Shown here: one piece after another, positions 43,856-57,247 of the stretch | Layout of the letters: the number at the start of each line of letters is the position of its first letter | Numbering within the stretch: position 1 is the first letter of the stretch | Source: Leptobrachium leishanense | Lineage: Eukaryota; Chordata; Amphibia; Anura; Megophryidae | NCBI GenBank assembly: GCA_009667805.1 | Contig: CM019063.1 | Coordinates: 408,276,959-408,340,958 of the forward strand | Direction of reading: 5' to 3' | DNA: 64,000 bases | The notes under the pieces: generated by a model | What the model was told of the DNA's origin: nothing | Databases searched by the model: none | The model's input: only the letters and a program-made list of their open reading frames with translations | Position numbers and translations under genes: made by a program

Positions 43856-46800
43856 GCACACATGGATATATATTGCCCCCAGCAGCTCTGGATCTATTGC
43901 CCCCAGCAGCTCACCCATGAATATATATTGCCCCCAGCTCACATATGGATATATTGCCCCAGCTCACAATTATATATTGCCCCCAGCAGCTCACCCATGG
44001 ATATATATTGCCCCCAGCTCACATATGGATATATTGCGCCTCAGCTCACATATGGATATATTGCCCCAGACCAGCTCACACATGGATATATTGCCCTAGA
44101 CCAGCTCACACATGGATATATTGCCCCAGACCAGCTCACACATGGATATATTGCCCTAGACCAGCTCACACATGGATATATTGCCCCAGACCAGCTCACA
44201 CATGGATATATTGCCCCCAGACCAGCTCACACATAGATATTGCTCCAGCTCTCATGGATATTGCCCCAGCTCTCATGGATATTGCCCCAGCTCTCATGGA
44301 TATGCCCCCAGCACACATGGATATGCCCCCAGCACACATGGATACTGCCCCAGCTCACATGGATATGCCCCAGCATCTCACATGGATATGCCCCAGCAGC
44401 TCTCATGGATATGCCCCAGGAGCTCTCATGGATATGCCCCATGATCTCTCATGGATATGCCCCAGCAGCTCTCATGGATATGCCCCAGGAACTCTCATGG
44501 ATATGCCCCATGAGCTCTCATGGATATGCCCAGCAGCTCTCATGGATATGCCCCAGCAGCTCTTATGGATATGCCCCAGCATATATTTCCCCCAGCAGCT
44601 CTGGATCTATTGCCCCCAGCAGCTCACCCATGAATATATATTGCCCCCAGCTCACAATTATATATTGCCCCCAGCAGCTCACCCATGGATATATATTGCC
44701 CCCAGCTCACATATGGATATATTGTGCCTCAGTTCACATATGGATATATTGCCCCAGACCAGCTCACACATGGATATATTGCCCCAGACCAGCTCACACA
44801 TGGATATATTGCCCCCAGACCAGCTCACACATGGATATTGCCCCAGCTCTCATGGATATTGCCCCAGCTTTCATGGATATGCCCCCAGCACACATGGATA
44901 CTGCCCCAGCTCACATGGATATGCCCCAGCAGCTCACATGGATATGCCCCAGCAGCTCTCATGGATATGCCCCAGGAGCTCTCATGGATATGCCCCAGGA
45001 GCTCTCATGGATATGCCCCATGAGCTCTCATGGATATGCCCCAGCAGCTCTCATGGATATGCCCCAGCAGCTCTCATGGATATGCCCCAGGAGCTCTTAT
45101 GGATATGCCCCAGGAGCTCTTATGGATATGCCCCAGGAGCTCTCATGGATATTGCCCCCAGCTCATGGATATTGCCCCCAGCAGCTCTCATGGATATGCC
45201 CCAGCAGCTCTAATGGATATGCCCCAGGAACTCTCATGGATATGCCCCATGAGCTCTCATGGATATGCCCCAGGAGCTCTCATGGATATGCCCCAGGAGC
45301 TCTCATGGATATGCCCCATGAGCTCTCATGGATATGCCCCAGCAGCTCTCATGGATATGCCTCAGGAGCTCTTATGGATATGCCCCAGGAGCTCTTATGG
45401 ATATTGCCCCAGGAGCTCTTATGGATATGCCCCAGAGCTCTCATGGATATTGCCCCCAGCTCATGGATATTGGCCCCAGCAGCTCTCATGGATATGCCCC
45501 AGCAGCTCTAATGGATATGCCCCAGGAACTCTCATGGATATGCCCCATGAGCTCTCATGGATATGCCCCAGGAGCTCTCATGGATATGCCCCAGGAGCTC
45601 TCATGGATATGCCCCATGAGCTCTCATGGATATGCCCCAGCAGCTCTCATGGATATGCCTCAGGAGCTCTTATGGATATGCCCCAGGAGCTCTTATGGAT
45701 ATTGCCCCAGAGCTCTCATGGATATTGCCCCCAGCTCATGAATATGCCCCAGCAGCTCTCATGGATATGCCCCAGCAGCTCTAATGGATATGCCCCAGGA
45801 ACTCTCATGGATATGCCCCATGAGCTCTCATGGATATGCCCCATGAGCTCTCATGGATATGCCCCAGCAGCTCTCATGGATATGCCCCAGCAGCTCTTAT
45901 GGATATGCCCCAGCATATATTTCCCCCAGCAGCTCTGGATCTATTGCCCCCAGCAGCTCACCCATGAATATATATTGCCCCCAGCTCACAATTATATATT
46001 GCCCCCAGCAGCTCACCCATGGATATATATTGCCCCCAGCTCACATATGGATATATTGCGCCTCAGTTCACACATGGATATATTGCCCCAGACCAGCTCA
46101 CACATGGATATATTGCCCCAGACCAGCTCACACATGGATATATTGCCCCCAGACCAGCTCACACATGGATATTGCCCCAGCTCTCATGGATATTGCCCCA
46201 GCTTTCATGGATATGCCCCCAGCACCCATGGATACTGCCCCAGCCCACATGGATATGCCCCAGCAGCTCACATGGATATCCCCCAGCAGCTCTCATGGAT
46301 ATGCCCCAGGAGCTCTCATGGATATGCCCCAGGAGCTCTCATGGATATGCCCCAGGAGCTCTCATGGATATGCCCCAGGAGCTCTCATGGATATGCCCCA
46401 TGAGCTCTCATGGATATGCCCCAGCAGCTCTCATGGATATGCCCCAGCAGCTCTCATGGATATGCCCCAGGAGCTCTTATGGATATGCCCCAGGAGCTCT
46501 CATGGATATTGCCCCCAGCTCATGGATATTGCCCCCAGCAGCTCTCATGGATATGCCCCAGCAGCTCTCATGGATATTGCCCCCAGCTCATGAATATGCC
46601 CCAGCAGCTCTCATGGATATGCCCCAGCAGCTCTCATGGATATTGCCCCCAGCTCATGGATATGCCCCAGCAGCTCTCATGGATATTGCCCCCAGCTCAT
46701 GGATATGCCCCAGCAGCTCTCATGGATATTGCCCCAGCTCATGGATATGCCCCAGGAGCTCTCATGGATATTGTCCCCAGCTCATGGGTATGCCCCAGGA

Positions 46801-46915
46801 GCTCTCATGGATATGCCCCAGGAGCTCTCATGGATATTGCCCCCAGCTCATGGATATGCCCCAGCAGCTCTCATGGATATTGCCCCCAGCTCATGGATAT
46901 GCTCCAGCAGCATTA
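43856..46915 (+). repeat. 3-kb minisatellite, about 23-bp unit, with higher-order blocks
   Basis: Over 120 tandem units built on ATGGATATGCCCCAG plus CAGCTCTC or GAGCTCTC; longer variants use ATGGATATATTGCCCC plus AGCTCACAC. A landmark block (GCTCTGGATCTATTGCCC) recurs at about 43,883, 44,597 and 45,930, showing duplications of about 710 and 1,330 bp. The unit has no stop in any forward frame and its length is not a multiple of three, so very long open frames appear in all three forward frames, up to 457 codons at 45,030-46,403. These read as repeats of MDMPQ, SWICP and HGYAP. I do not regard them as genes. Confidence 0.95.
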
Positions 46916-46929
46916 GACCCAGCATTAGC

Positions 46930-47070
46930 AAAATTAGACCGCATGGGAGGTTAATATGATTTTATTATTATGTATTTTTTTACTTTAAACATGGTCTTGT
47001 TTGGTATCATTTGAAAGGCCATTCTCTGGCCAAACATGATACCAAACATGACCCCTCTAGCTGCCACTGT
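46930..47070 (+). mobile_element. TTAA hairpin element, middle fragment
   Basis: TTTGGTATCATTTGAAAGGC, CATTCTCTGGCC, ACATGATACCAAAC and CCCCTCTAGCTGCCACTG match the central hairpin of the element at 19,682. Orientation agrees with the left-end fragment at 43,393. Confidence 0.65.
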
Positions 47071-47321
47071 TTGAAATGACTTGTTGTTAGTAAATTAGTT
47101 GTTAGTATTAATGCATACATTGGACTAGGCCAATTTACGTAAACAATCCTAATATTGCAAGTTTTTTGCTCCCCAGAGATTAGCATAGTTTCACAATTGT
47201 AATTTGCAATTTTTTTTTAGTTCTTTCTGTTAATAGAGCAGCAAAACAAGCAATACTTAAAATGTTCAACTTTGCATGCAATGTTCTTTAAGACATAGTT
47301 ATAGTTAAATTGGACATATAT
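47071..47321. other. No recognisable feature
   Basis: AT-rich spacer. Confidence 0.5.
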
Positions 47322-48162
47322 AGGATTATTCAGAGAGCACCGAAATGTCATGACATCTCGGTGCTCTCCCGTTCGCCGTGCTTCGGCGAGTTAAATTTGC
47401 CAACCCTGCGGTGATTTACAGTATTCACTGCAGAGTCCCTGAAGTGCAGTGAATCGACCCACCGAACGCATCTGAAAAACCGCTGCAAAACCGCTAAATC
47501 GATCCGTTGAATTGATATGAAAAAAGCCAACCAGCCGCCAGAAAAAGCCGACAAGCCACCGAACAGGGGTAACAAAATGTACTGCGACTTTTTTTTTTTA
47601 AGATCGTATTTTACCAGTAAGAATATATTGAGATTTTGCTCGTTTTCAAGTATGTCCTGGGTGGCAAGTATGTACCATTAGGTGTCTTGCTCAAGCACAC
47701 TTACTGGAGGTGCTCGAACTGGGATTCGAACCTGTGTCTCCAGTTATAGAGTAGTGATGTTACCTTTTAAAAGGTGTTTTTCAAAAAACTACTGCATGAA
47801 AATGCCTGGAAATAATATATAAGGTCCTATGAATAATAAAAAAAAAAGGCTGTTACAGAAAAAAATGCTTAAAAAATCCCAAAAAAATAGACTTTTTGCT
47901 GCAAATGAAAACAATAAACGGTTGAATAAATATTTAAGAAAAAAATGGGATTTTTTTTAGCATTGAAACCTATGGGATTCGCTTGTTTTAAACCTGTCAA
48001 ATGAAATCACTTAAAATCAGGGCTGACATTTCCTTGCTGTTCGGCATTCTCTGTATAGATTAACCATTAGTTTTCTATGGGGGAGTTAACTACTGCCGAA
48101 GATCAACGTATCGCTGGCAATTCACCAATATTTGGCGAATTGCCTGCTTTCTGAACAACCTA
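47322..48162 (-). mobile_element. Harbinger-like non-autonomous element, third copy
   Basis: AGGATTATTCAGAGAGCACC at the left and TTTCTGAACAACCT at the right. The sub-terminal self-pairing block CACCGAAATGTCATGACATC and the inverse CCTATGGGATTCGC motif match the copies at 6446 and 8252. It carries a SINE insertion at 47,602-47,766. The 47,348-47,575 frame is an artefact. Confidence 0.65.
47602..47766 (-). mobile_element. tRNA-derived SINE, inserted in a Harbinger-like element
   Basis: On the minus strand: GGTAACATCACTACTCTATA, a B-box GGTTCGAATCC, AGTGTGCTTGAGCAAGACAC and the LINE-like tail ending TTACTGGTAAAATA. The very head of the SINE is missing. Confidence 0.83.
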
Positions 48163-48497
48163 ATGGCCACGTACGGAGAAATTCATTGTTCAGTGCTCTT
48201 TGGAAACCCCAGGTATTACAGGGGTTATTCAATCAACCAACTAATTATAAAATAGTAGACATGTGCATTCGTTTTAGTACTAAAACGATTTAGTCCGAAT
48301 TTTGGGATAATTTCGTTTTCGCATGACTCATGAGAAACGAAACTGCTCAGTACAAAAAACAAAAGTAACTAAAATAAAATGCATTACATTTTAGTTTCAG
48401 TCCTTTTTGTGATATTACATTGATGAGTGAAGGAGACCAGCAATGAAGAGCGCAACAACGCAACATCCGAAGTTCTGCACCCTCCACATGCCAATGC

Positions 48498-48732
48498 AGT
48501 AGGATGTTCTATACAGAGAGGGGCATTAATTAATGCAGGAGGATGTTCTATACATTATACAGAGAGGGGTATTAATGCAGGAGGATGTTATATACATTAT
48601 ACAGAGAAAGGTACAAATTGAGGAGGATGTTCTATACAGAGAGGGACATTAATTCAGGAGGATGTTCTATACATTATACAGAGAGGGGTATTAATTAATC
48701 CAGGAGGATGTTCTAAACATTATACAGAGAGG
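48498..48732 (+). repeat. Minisatellite inside the hAT element
   Basis: About five to six units of 35-50 bp with GGAGGATGTTCTATACATTA and CAGAGAGGGGTATTAAT. Units differ by loss of the CATTATA part. Confidence 0.88.
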
Positions 48733-49269
48733 AGCCTTTTTTTTAGCCCTTTAAATCCAGTGGCTGTGAACGCTGAGATCGGCTGCTTGTTACATTATCT
48801 CTCAGTACAATGTATCAGGCTCAGCTGTTACAGTAACTGACTGTAACAGCGCTCAGAGTTTCAGCAAAACAAGGAAATAATATTGTTCTAACCTCTTATA
48901 TATAAAAATATTATTTACTAGTTTTACTGAAACTCTGAGCGCTGTGATGAGCAGCAGTCAGTTACTGTAACAGCTTTGCCTGACACGGGGCAGTATTACA
49001 ATGTTGGTGCTAACTTAACCAGAGCTGTTGTAAACTGAAAACCTCCATAGGCTATAATGGCTCTGGAAGTTTACAACAGCTCTGGTTAAGTTAGCACCAG
49101 CTATGTAATATGGCCCACATTGTGCTGAGAGTGAGAGATACTGTAACAAGCAGCGATCTCAGCCCTCTGAGGAGCCACTACAATAGTAATTGTATCCACT
49201 GGATTTCGGATGAATGAAATTAGTTTTCATACTAAAGAACTGAAAACTAATTTCTTTAGTAACTAAATA

Positions 49270-50888
<1,619 letters not shown>

Positions 50889-50959
50889 TAAATTGCATTT
50901 TAGGACTAATCCATTAGTTCAAAACGAAATTTTGTGCTGTGCACATGTCTATAAAATGG

Positions 50960-52657
50960 GTTTTTATACTGTACATGTTGTATGCCAGAGCATGTCATGC
51001 CTGTACAAGACCCTTCCTTGACATCAGTGGTTATATCATTACAAAACTATATTCATCACAAAAATCACCACCATGGAAGTAATTCACCAAATTCAATTAA
51101 ATACTATGATAAAATTAACAAAAAAAATACAATATTTGGTCTTCCTTTTAAAATAAAAGTACTTAACCAAATATTCATTGTTTCTTATGAAGAGACCCTC
51201 TAGATTGTACAAGTTTGTACAAGATTATACAAGTTCCTTATATTTAAAAACCCCAGCTCATAAAAGTCGTACTTTTTTAGTCTGTATCTGCTTTTAGTAA
51301 AATTGCTAACTCCATTCTTTAAAAAATCTAGAACTTGCCTTTAGGTCTGATTATGGTTTATTTAAGGTAATATTGTTTCATACAAAAAGCCCACCATGTT
51401 CTGAGAACTAACAAGTAGCAGACATTAAAGGTATGATCACAGAAATGTAAGTGAGCATGTTATTGCAAAATATTTGTTTGGAGAAAACCTTTACCTCACA
51501 CATAATTCTATTAGAAAGAAATCTCCTGCTTGATTGAAGGGCTTTTTCCTCGCTTGATTATCTGGTCTAAATTGTCTAATTTAGTTGTCCGTATAACCTT
51601 GGGCTCTCATTTTTCCGATTTGTTTTTCTTTCATGTGATCTGGAACACTGAAATCTGTAATATTTATCAAAAGTTTAGAGGAATTGCAGTAATCCTCTAA
51701 CGGATTTAGAGATGTATAGACAGATCGCTGAATCAAGATGTAAAACTATTGAATGTATTGACATTAAGTGATGGATCGTCGTTGAGAATTCCATCTATCA
51801 CATTAATGTGTCAATAGGCCGGGTTCTTTAACCATCGTGATGTAGGGGGGGTTATCCACTTACATGGATAGTGCTTCCCAAGGTACAAAAAGGATCAATA
51901 CAAGAATGTCGACAGGGAGAACAAAACAGAACAGATGAAAAATTCATGTTCAATGATTAGTTTCGCACACACAAGGCCCAAGTAGTCATTTAAGTCCAAA
52001 AACAAGCGACTTCACAGATCCTTATAGCAGCGAACAATCCCTGCATGTTCATGTTCTGTGTTAGGTGAAATTAGATGGTGAAAAAATAGCTGGAAGATTA
52101 AGAAAGTGTGTTTCATTCCCAGATCGTATTCCAAGCCTGTTTCTTTATCTGTATGATGGCATAAGACTCCAAGCTTTGAGCATGAATGCTGCAGTGAATG
52201 TCTGTGCGCACATTTCCTCTGATAATGCCAGTTACGGCATATAGCATTGCCTGGCATGTAGCTGAATGCAGCACATTGTGGGTTCAGATGTACCACTTAA
52301 TATTGTAAAAGAAAAACGTAGCAGCATACCTGGAATGTATATCCTCCAATTTATGTTTTCTTGAATCTACCCTTGTATAAATTAGATTTTGTCTCACACT
52401 CACTTTTTAAATATGAGTACCTTGTAGTCTGATAAAGGTAGATTGATGAAATGATGGCCATCAAAAAATCTTCAAATTCTGTAAAATTCTGTCAACGTTT
52501 CAATCCCTTCACAGTATCTGTTATGATGAAAATCCCTGTGGAGGAATTAAAACATTAATGGCTATGTGGCAAAGCTGAAAATTCTTTTATAAGACCTTAT
52601 CTGTATCAGAATATAATTTTTATGGTTGGAGATGGTAAGTGGAGTTGCTGACTTTCA
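50960..52657. other. Unique-looking DNA, no clear feature
   Basis: AT-rich, no repeat ends. Short frames at 50,982-51,203 and on the minus strand at 52,296-52,012 lack motifs. A repeat-free part near 51,500-51,800 could be conserved but shows no strong motif. Confidence 0.4.
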
Positions 52658-53344
52658 GCTAGATTCTATAGTGAACGCTAACTGTAGCTTTCGGATATGT
52701 AAGTGTTAACACTATGATAAGTGACTTTAACACATGTCCCATATTACCTTCTTAACGCTAAACCTGTAACAAATTTGTTAACGCATCGGTGATTGCGCTA
52801 GCTTACTGTACTTTGCGCACCCTATACTTAACATGGGGACCACAATCACTAATTAGCGTTTGGATAAGTAAGGTATTACAAAGTCCTAGCACTGATTACC
52901 ACCACTATGAGTTAAAGAAAAGTTTAGTCTTAAAAGTTGGTGCTAACTCTTTCTGATTTTGCAGAATCATTTGGCACCCCCCCAATAAATTTGATACTCA
53001 CCTCTCCTCCCCATTCTTAAAAATTCCACCAAAATTTTTTGCTTTTCTGTTCTTCCTCCTATACGCTATTGGACGGTGTCCCAGTTTACGTACTGAAACC
53101 TGGCCCTCCACAGGGTTGTATCTGTATAGTGTATAGTATATAGATAGTGTATAGTGTATGCATTGTATTATATTGTACACAAATTTAATTGAGGTAATAC
53201 GCTGAAATCACCACAGGAGGGCACGTTACAACATGTACTAGGTTAAATACCACCAGGAAGGTGGCACTGTATGACTATTCGAATATTTTATGGTGATTTA
53301 CACAAATTTGTGAACCAAACGTGGTTTGAGACTTTGACCATTAG

Positions 53345-53640
53345 TTAGTTACAAGTACTTATACAGCGCCAACAGATTCCGTAGCACTTTACAATGGGGA
53401 AGCACAAACAGGTGATGTACAGGACACAAGTGGAAAGACAACCCTGCCCGTAGAATAACTGTCCAGGTAATACAGCACTTTAACCAAGTGCTCAGGCAGA
53501 CATCCCGTGAGCTTACAATCTAAGGGAGTGGAGTAACTGAAAACAAATGGGAGCAGAGGGAAAGTGAAGCGGGTGGCCAGAAGAAAATCGTAGGGATTGC
53601 ATGGGAAGGAGCAGAGGCTTGGGCTTACTAAGAGTAACTA
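53345..53640 (+). repeat. Dispersed repeat (CAGCGCCAACAGATTCC type)
   Basis: TACAGCGCCAACAGATTCC, GTAGCACTTTACAATGGGG and GAGCTTACAATCTAAGGG are words of a very common vertebrate, especially frog, repeat. A related end (AAGAGCTTGCAATCTAAAC) occurs near 61,741. Class not determined. Confidence 0.5.
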
Positions 53641-53839
53641 GAGAGAAGTGGAGACAGCTGGAGAGGAGACCTGAAATTGGGGACTGGCCCTGGGTGCAAG
53701 GGGCAGCAGAGGGAGAGAGCTAGAGGTCAGTCTGTGTGTGTATGCTGTAAAAAGACGTGGAGCCAGGTTTTTTTGGGGGTTTTTTTTGAGCCGGTACGGC
53801 GTACCAGCAACTCTCAGCATTTTTTTATACATATGTTTC

Positions 53840-54475
53840 CCCCGGCCTGAGTGCGTGTGGCGGCACGTGGCTGCCGTTTGTCAAGACGGGGGAGACAACA
53901 GAGACAGGGCGTCACTCCCTCCTTCCCTCCCTATGTTACTGCTGAGGGGGGGCCACTGGGACGGCTGACTCCTCCATCCCATGTAGCCTCTGCATCCCTG
54001 GTGGTCCATGTGGTTGTGGGCCGTGCTGCAACTGCGATCTGTGCTTAGCGCACAGAACGCAGAACACGCCCACACTGACTGAGCAGTCGCGAGTGCCGCC
54101 GACGATCGCAGAAGACCTGGCAGTGTCACCTGACTGCAGGCGCTCACTGTGTCAGAGAAGGCCGGCGGTCAGGTGACAGGTCAGAGTCATCAGCGAGTGC
54201 CGCCGGCACTTGCGACTGCTCATTCAGTGTGGCCGTGCTCTGTGCTCTGCATTCTGTGTGCTAAGCACAGATCGCAGTTGCAGCACGGCCCACAAACACA
54301 CGGACTACCAGGGATGCAGAGGCTACTTGGGATGGAGGAGGCAGACATCCCAGCGGCCCCCCCCTCACCAGTCACACAGGGAGGGAGGGAGTGAGTGACG
54401 CCCTGTCTCTGTTGTTTCCCCCGTCCTGACAAACGGCTGCCACGTGCCGCCACACGCACTCAGGCCGGGGTAGAC
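53840..54475. repeat. About 630-bp GC-rich fold-back
   Basis: CGGCCTGAGTGCGTGTGGCG at 53,844 is matched by CGCCACACGCACTCAGGCCG at 54,449. Inner pairs include GGGCGTCACTCCCTCC, GCCTCTGCATCCCTGG and GCAACTGCGATCTGTGC with their inverses. The centre is near 54,160. A third partial copy of the arm continues at 54,490-54,560. The many frames on both strands here (53,851-54,459) are mirror images caused by the palindrome. Confidence 0.9.
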
Positions 54476-54616
54476 ATAGGCTCAGTCAGTGTGGGATGAA
54501 GTACAGATTGCAGTTGCAGCACCGCACAACCACCGGACCACCAGGGATGCAGAGGATGCCACCTGTGAGTTATATTTCTGTGGATTCTCATATTCTCACA
54601 CACACACCACACATTA

Positions 54617-54755
54617 CTGGGGGACTGATATCTGGGGGTCCGATATCTAGGGGACCTGATATCTGGGGACCTGATTTACTGGAGGTCTGATATCTGGGTC
54701 TGATGTCTGTAGGGCTGATATCTGGGGTCTGATATCTGGGGGTCTGATTGCTCCA
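54617..54755 (+). repeat. Short minisatellite (CTGATATCTGGGG)
   Basis: About eight units of 16-20 bp: CTGATATCTGGGGGTC and variants. It follows directly after the fold-back. Confidence 0.88.
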
Positions 54756-55603
54756 GGCAGCACAGTAGCTGACACCATCTCGTAAGCCAAATATTAAAAA
54801 AGATGACTTGAAGCACCCTGTTTATTTAAATTAAACCCACCAAAACAGTTTAATAGACTGAGCAGAGTTTAATAAAGGAGTATTTATTAGGACACGAAAA
54901 TAGTCATAATAATAAATTTTTCCCTGGGCATTGGAGTACCCCCACGTATTTTTCCAGAAAAAAAGCACTGGGTGGAGCCATACACACAAATTATAATTCA
55001 ACTCTCAATCCGCAGCAAGAATGGTGGCCTGATCTGCCGCGTGTCCTTGCCACAAGCAGAGTGAGACTTGAGACATATAAACCTTTAGTCTCCCTCCATG
55101 ATCACTCTGTGGTGCAGGGCTAGCCACCGAGCAGTGCAACCCTCCATGGAGTCCTACAGACTGCAGGAATTGATACTCACAGCTGAGCGGAAGCACAACT
55201 GTGAGTATCACAGAGGGTAGTGCTTTGTTCTGGGGCAAAGTGCTGTGGTAACGCCTTCCTGGAAACTAATGCTAATATGGGGACACTACAGGGAAAAATG
55301 CAGGTGCAGGTTTTTCCTTTTAGCGTCCCCATTTTAGCGTTAGGAACAAAATCTAGCCCCCTGTGTGTATGTATATATAAAATAATAAATACAGGGTGAT
55401 TCATATAGACCCAAAATCAAAGTGTGAGCCCACTCCAATACAGCACATGCTGGTAGGTAGCCTCACAGACACTATAACAGCACAGCCATGAGCATAGCAC
55501 TCCCATGGAACTCTTACTCTTTGAAAGAACACTGGGTTACTTCCAGCAAAATGGCGAAACATGCCACACATCATGTGGGTCAATGGCGACAATCCGTTGG
55601 TGG

Positions 55604-56367
55604 GGAGGGGGGGTTATGAGCAAAGTCAGCGCTTCCTTCTGGTTATTCCTTCGTTAGATGGAAAACAATTCGATAGACCTTCAGCTTTGGTCTGAGTTGC
55701 AAGAGTGGCTCCAAAAGAAAAAATTCATACAAAGCATAGAGTGGTAAAGCTTAACATGCATGTATATGATGAAAATGAAAGCGTTTCACTCACATGATTC
55801 AGTGTCCTCAATCAGACACTTAATATGCAGGCCGCTGGCAGCTTGGGTGGGGAATGCCAGATTTCCCTTCTTTGTTGGTGGAGATGCAGGGCTTTGCAGA
55901 ATCCTATAGCATAAGGGATCCCAGTGCCTGTTCCCAGCAAAGTTTGTAGCAAGGTTTGAGCAGGCTGATGCTTTGTAAATGTAATCTCAGCAGCAGAGCA
56001 TCAGCCTGCTCAAACCTTGCTACAAACTTTGCTTGGAACAGGCACTGGGATCCCTTATGCTATAGGATTCTGCAAAGCCCTGCATCTCCACCAACAAAGA
56101 AGGGAAATCTGGAATTCCCTACCCAAGCTGCCAGCGGCCTGCATATCGAGTGTCTGATTGAGGACACTGAATCATGTGAGTGAAACGCTTTCATTTTCAT
56201 CATATACATGCATGTTAAGCTTTACTACTCTATGCTTTGTATGAATTTTTTCTTTTGGAGGCACTCTTGCAACTCAGACCAACGCTGAAGGCCTATCGAA
56301 TTGTTTTCCACCTAACGAAGGAATAACCAGAAGGAAGCGCTGACTTTGCTCATAACCCCCCCTCCCT
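55604..56367. repeat. 760-bp near-perfect palindrome
   Basis: Arms of about 365 bp: GGGAGGGGGGGTTATGAGCA at the left, TGCTCATAACCCCCCCTCCC at the right. The inner limit is near CAGGCTGATGCTTTG and CAGAGCATCAGCCTG, leaving a loop of only about 15-20 bases at 55,970-55,995. A few differences are visible (TTAATATGCAGG against CTGCATATCGAG; TTCCCAGCAAAG against CTTTGCTTGGAA). The frame at 55,956-56,183 lies in the right arm and has no motif. Confidence 0.95.
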
Positions 56368-56681
56368 TACATGAGACTTTGAGTGGTTTGGGATATACCA
56401 CTACTTGTGAGCATAACCAACTGCTGTATTCTGCTCACCTTATTGAATTACACAATCCGCATCGCAGCTTTGCACTTATGCACTTTTTATGATACAAATG
56501 GACTGATTTTAACTTCTTTTTTATCCGCACAATCTCATGTGTTTTGTGACATTTGCACAGTGAATTTTAACAGTGTTTATCATTATCCATAGAATTAACT
56601 ACTCTAGTTGCGCGATCACTTGCTAACCACTGCACAGATGCACTTTTAAACTAACCAGTTTATGCTGCACATATTTTGCGA

Positions 56682-57247
56682 AGTTTGCACACCAGCTTGC
56701 ACGTTTTGCACATGTGAACATATAAGATTGCAAGTGGATACACTTGATGTCATGTATTGCTGCTACCTAACACTGCTGCTATAACTAATTTTACAGGGAT
56801 TGTGTATGACATTTGTTGTTTTAGCATTTCTATATATTGCACTTTATGCAACTTTTGTTTGCTGCTTGATATTACTGTGTTTTATCACTGTTGCCAGAAA
56901 TGGCAATTCCTCTCTCATAAAGAGCCACCAGGTGGCGCCATAAGTACATACTTTCCCTTTCTTTACAAGTTTGCACATCAGCTTGCAAGTTTGCACATTT
57001 GCACATCTAAGATAGCATCAAGTGTATCCACTTGCAATTTATTGCTGCTACCTAACACTGCTGCTATAACTAATTTTACAGGGATTGTTTGACATTTGTT
57101 GTTTTACCATTGCTATATATTGCACTTTATGCAACTTTGTTTGCTGCTTGATACTACTGTGTTTTATCACTGCTGCCAGAAATAGCATTTCCTCTCTCAT
57201 AAAGAGCCACCAGGTGGCGCCATAAGTACAGACTTTCCCTTTCTTTA
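56682..57247 (+). repeat. Two direct copies of a 285-bp unit
   Basis: Units 56,682-56,966 and 56,967-57,247 both run from AGTTTGCACA(C/T)CAGCTTGC through CTAACACTGCTGCTATAAC to CACCAGGTGGCGCCATAAG and CTTTCCCTTTCTTTA. They lie within the same inserted block as the palindrome. Confidence 0.92.

Larger units (their letters stand above)
52658..55360. mobile_element. Inverted-end element with large nested insertion
   Basis: Left GCTAGATTCTATAGTGAACG, right AACAAAATCTAGC. Left body (to about 53,010) and right body (from about 54,975) match successive parts of the element at 41,507-42,010, so about 1.95 kb in the middle is an insertion. The insert holds a dispersed repeat, a fold-back and a minisatellite. 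Confidence 0.6.

Noticed and set aside
43945..46403. Forward open frames of 422, 423 and 457 codons
   Set aside because: They exist in all three frames at once because the 23-bp unit has no stop codon. No splice sites, no unique sequence, no conserved frame.
43856..46915. Direct-repeat array resembling CRISPR
   Set aside because: Units abut without unique spacers, unit length drifts, and the setting is vertebrate DNA. It is a minisatellite.
53851..54459. Frames on both strands, 62-88 codons
   Set aside because: Mirror-image frames produced by the GC-rich fold-back; the peptides resemble each other only because the arms do.
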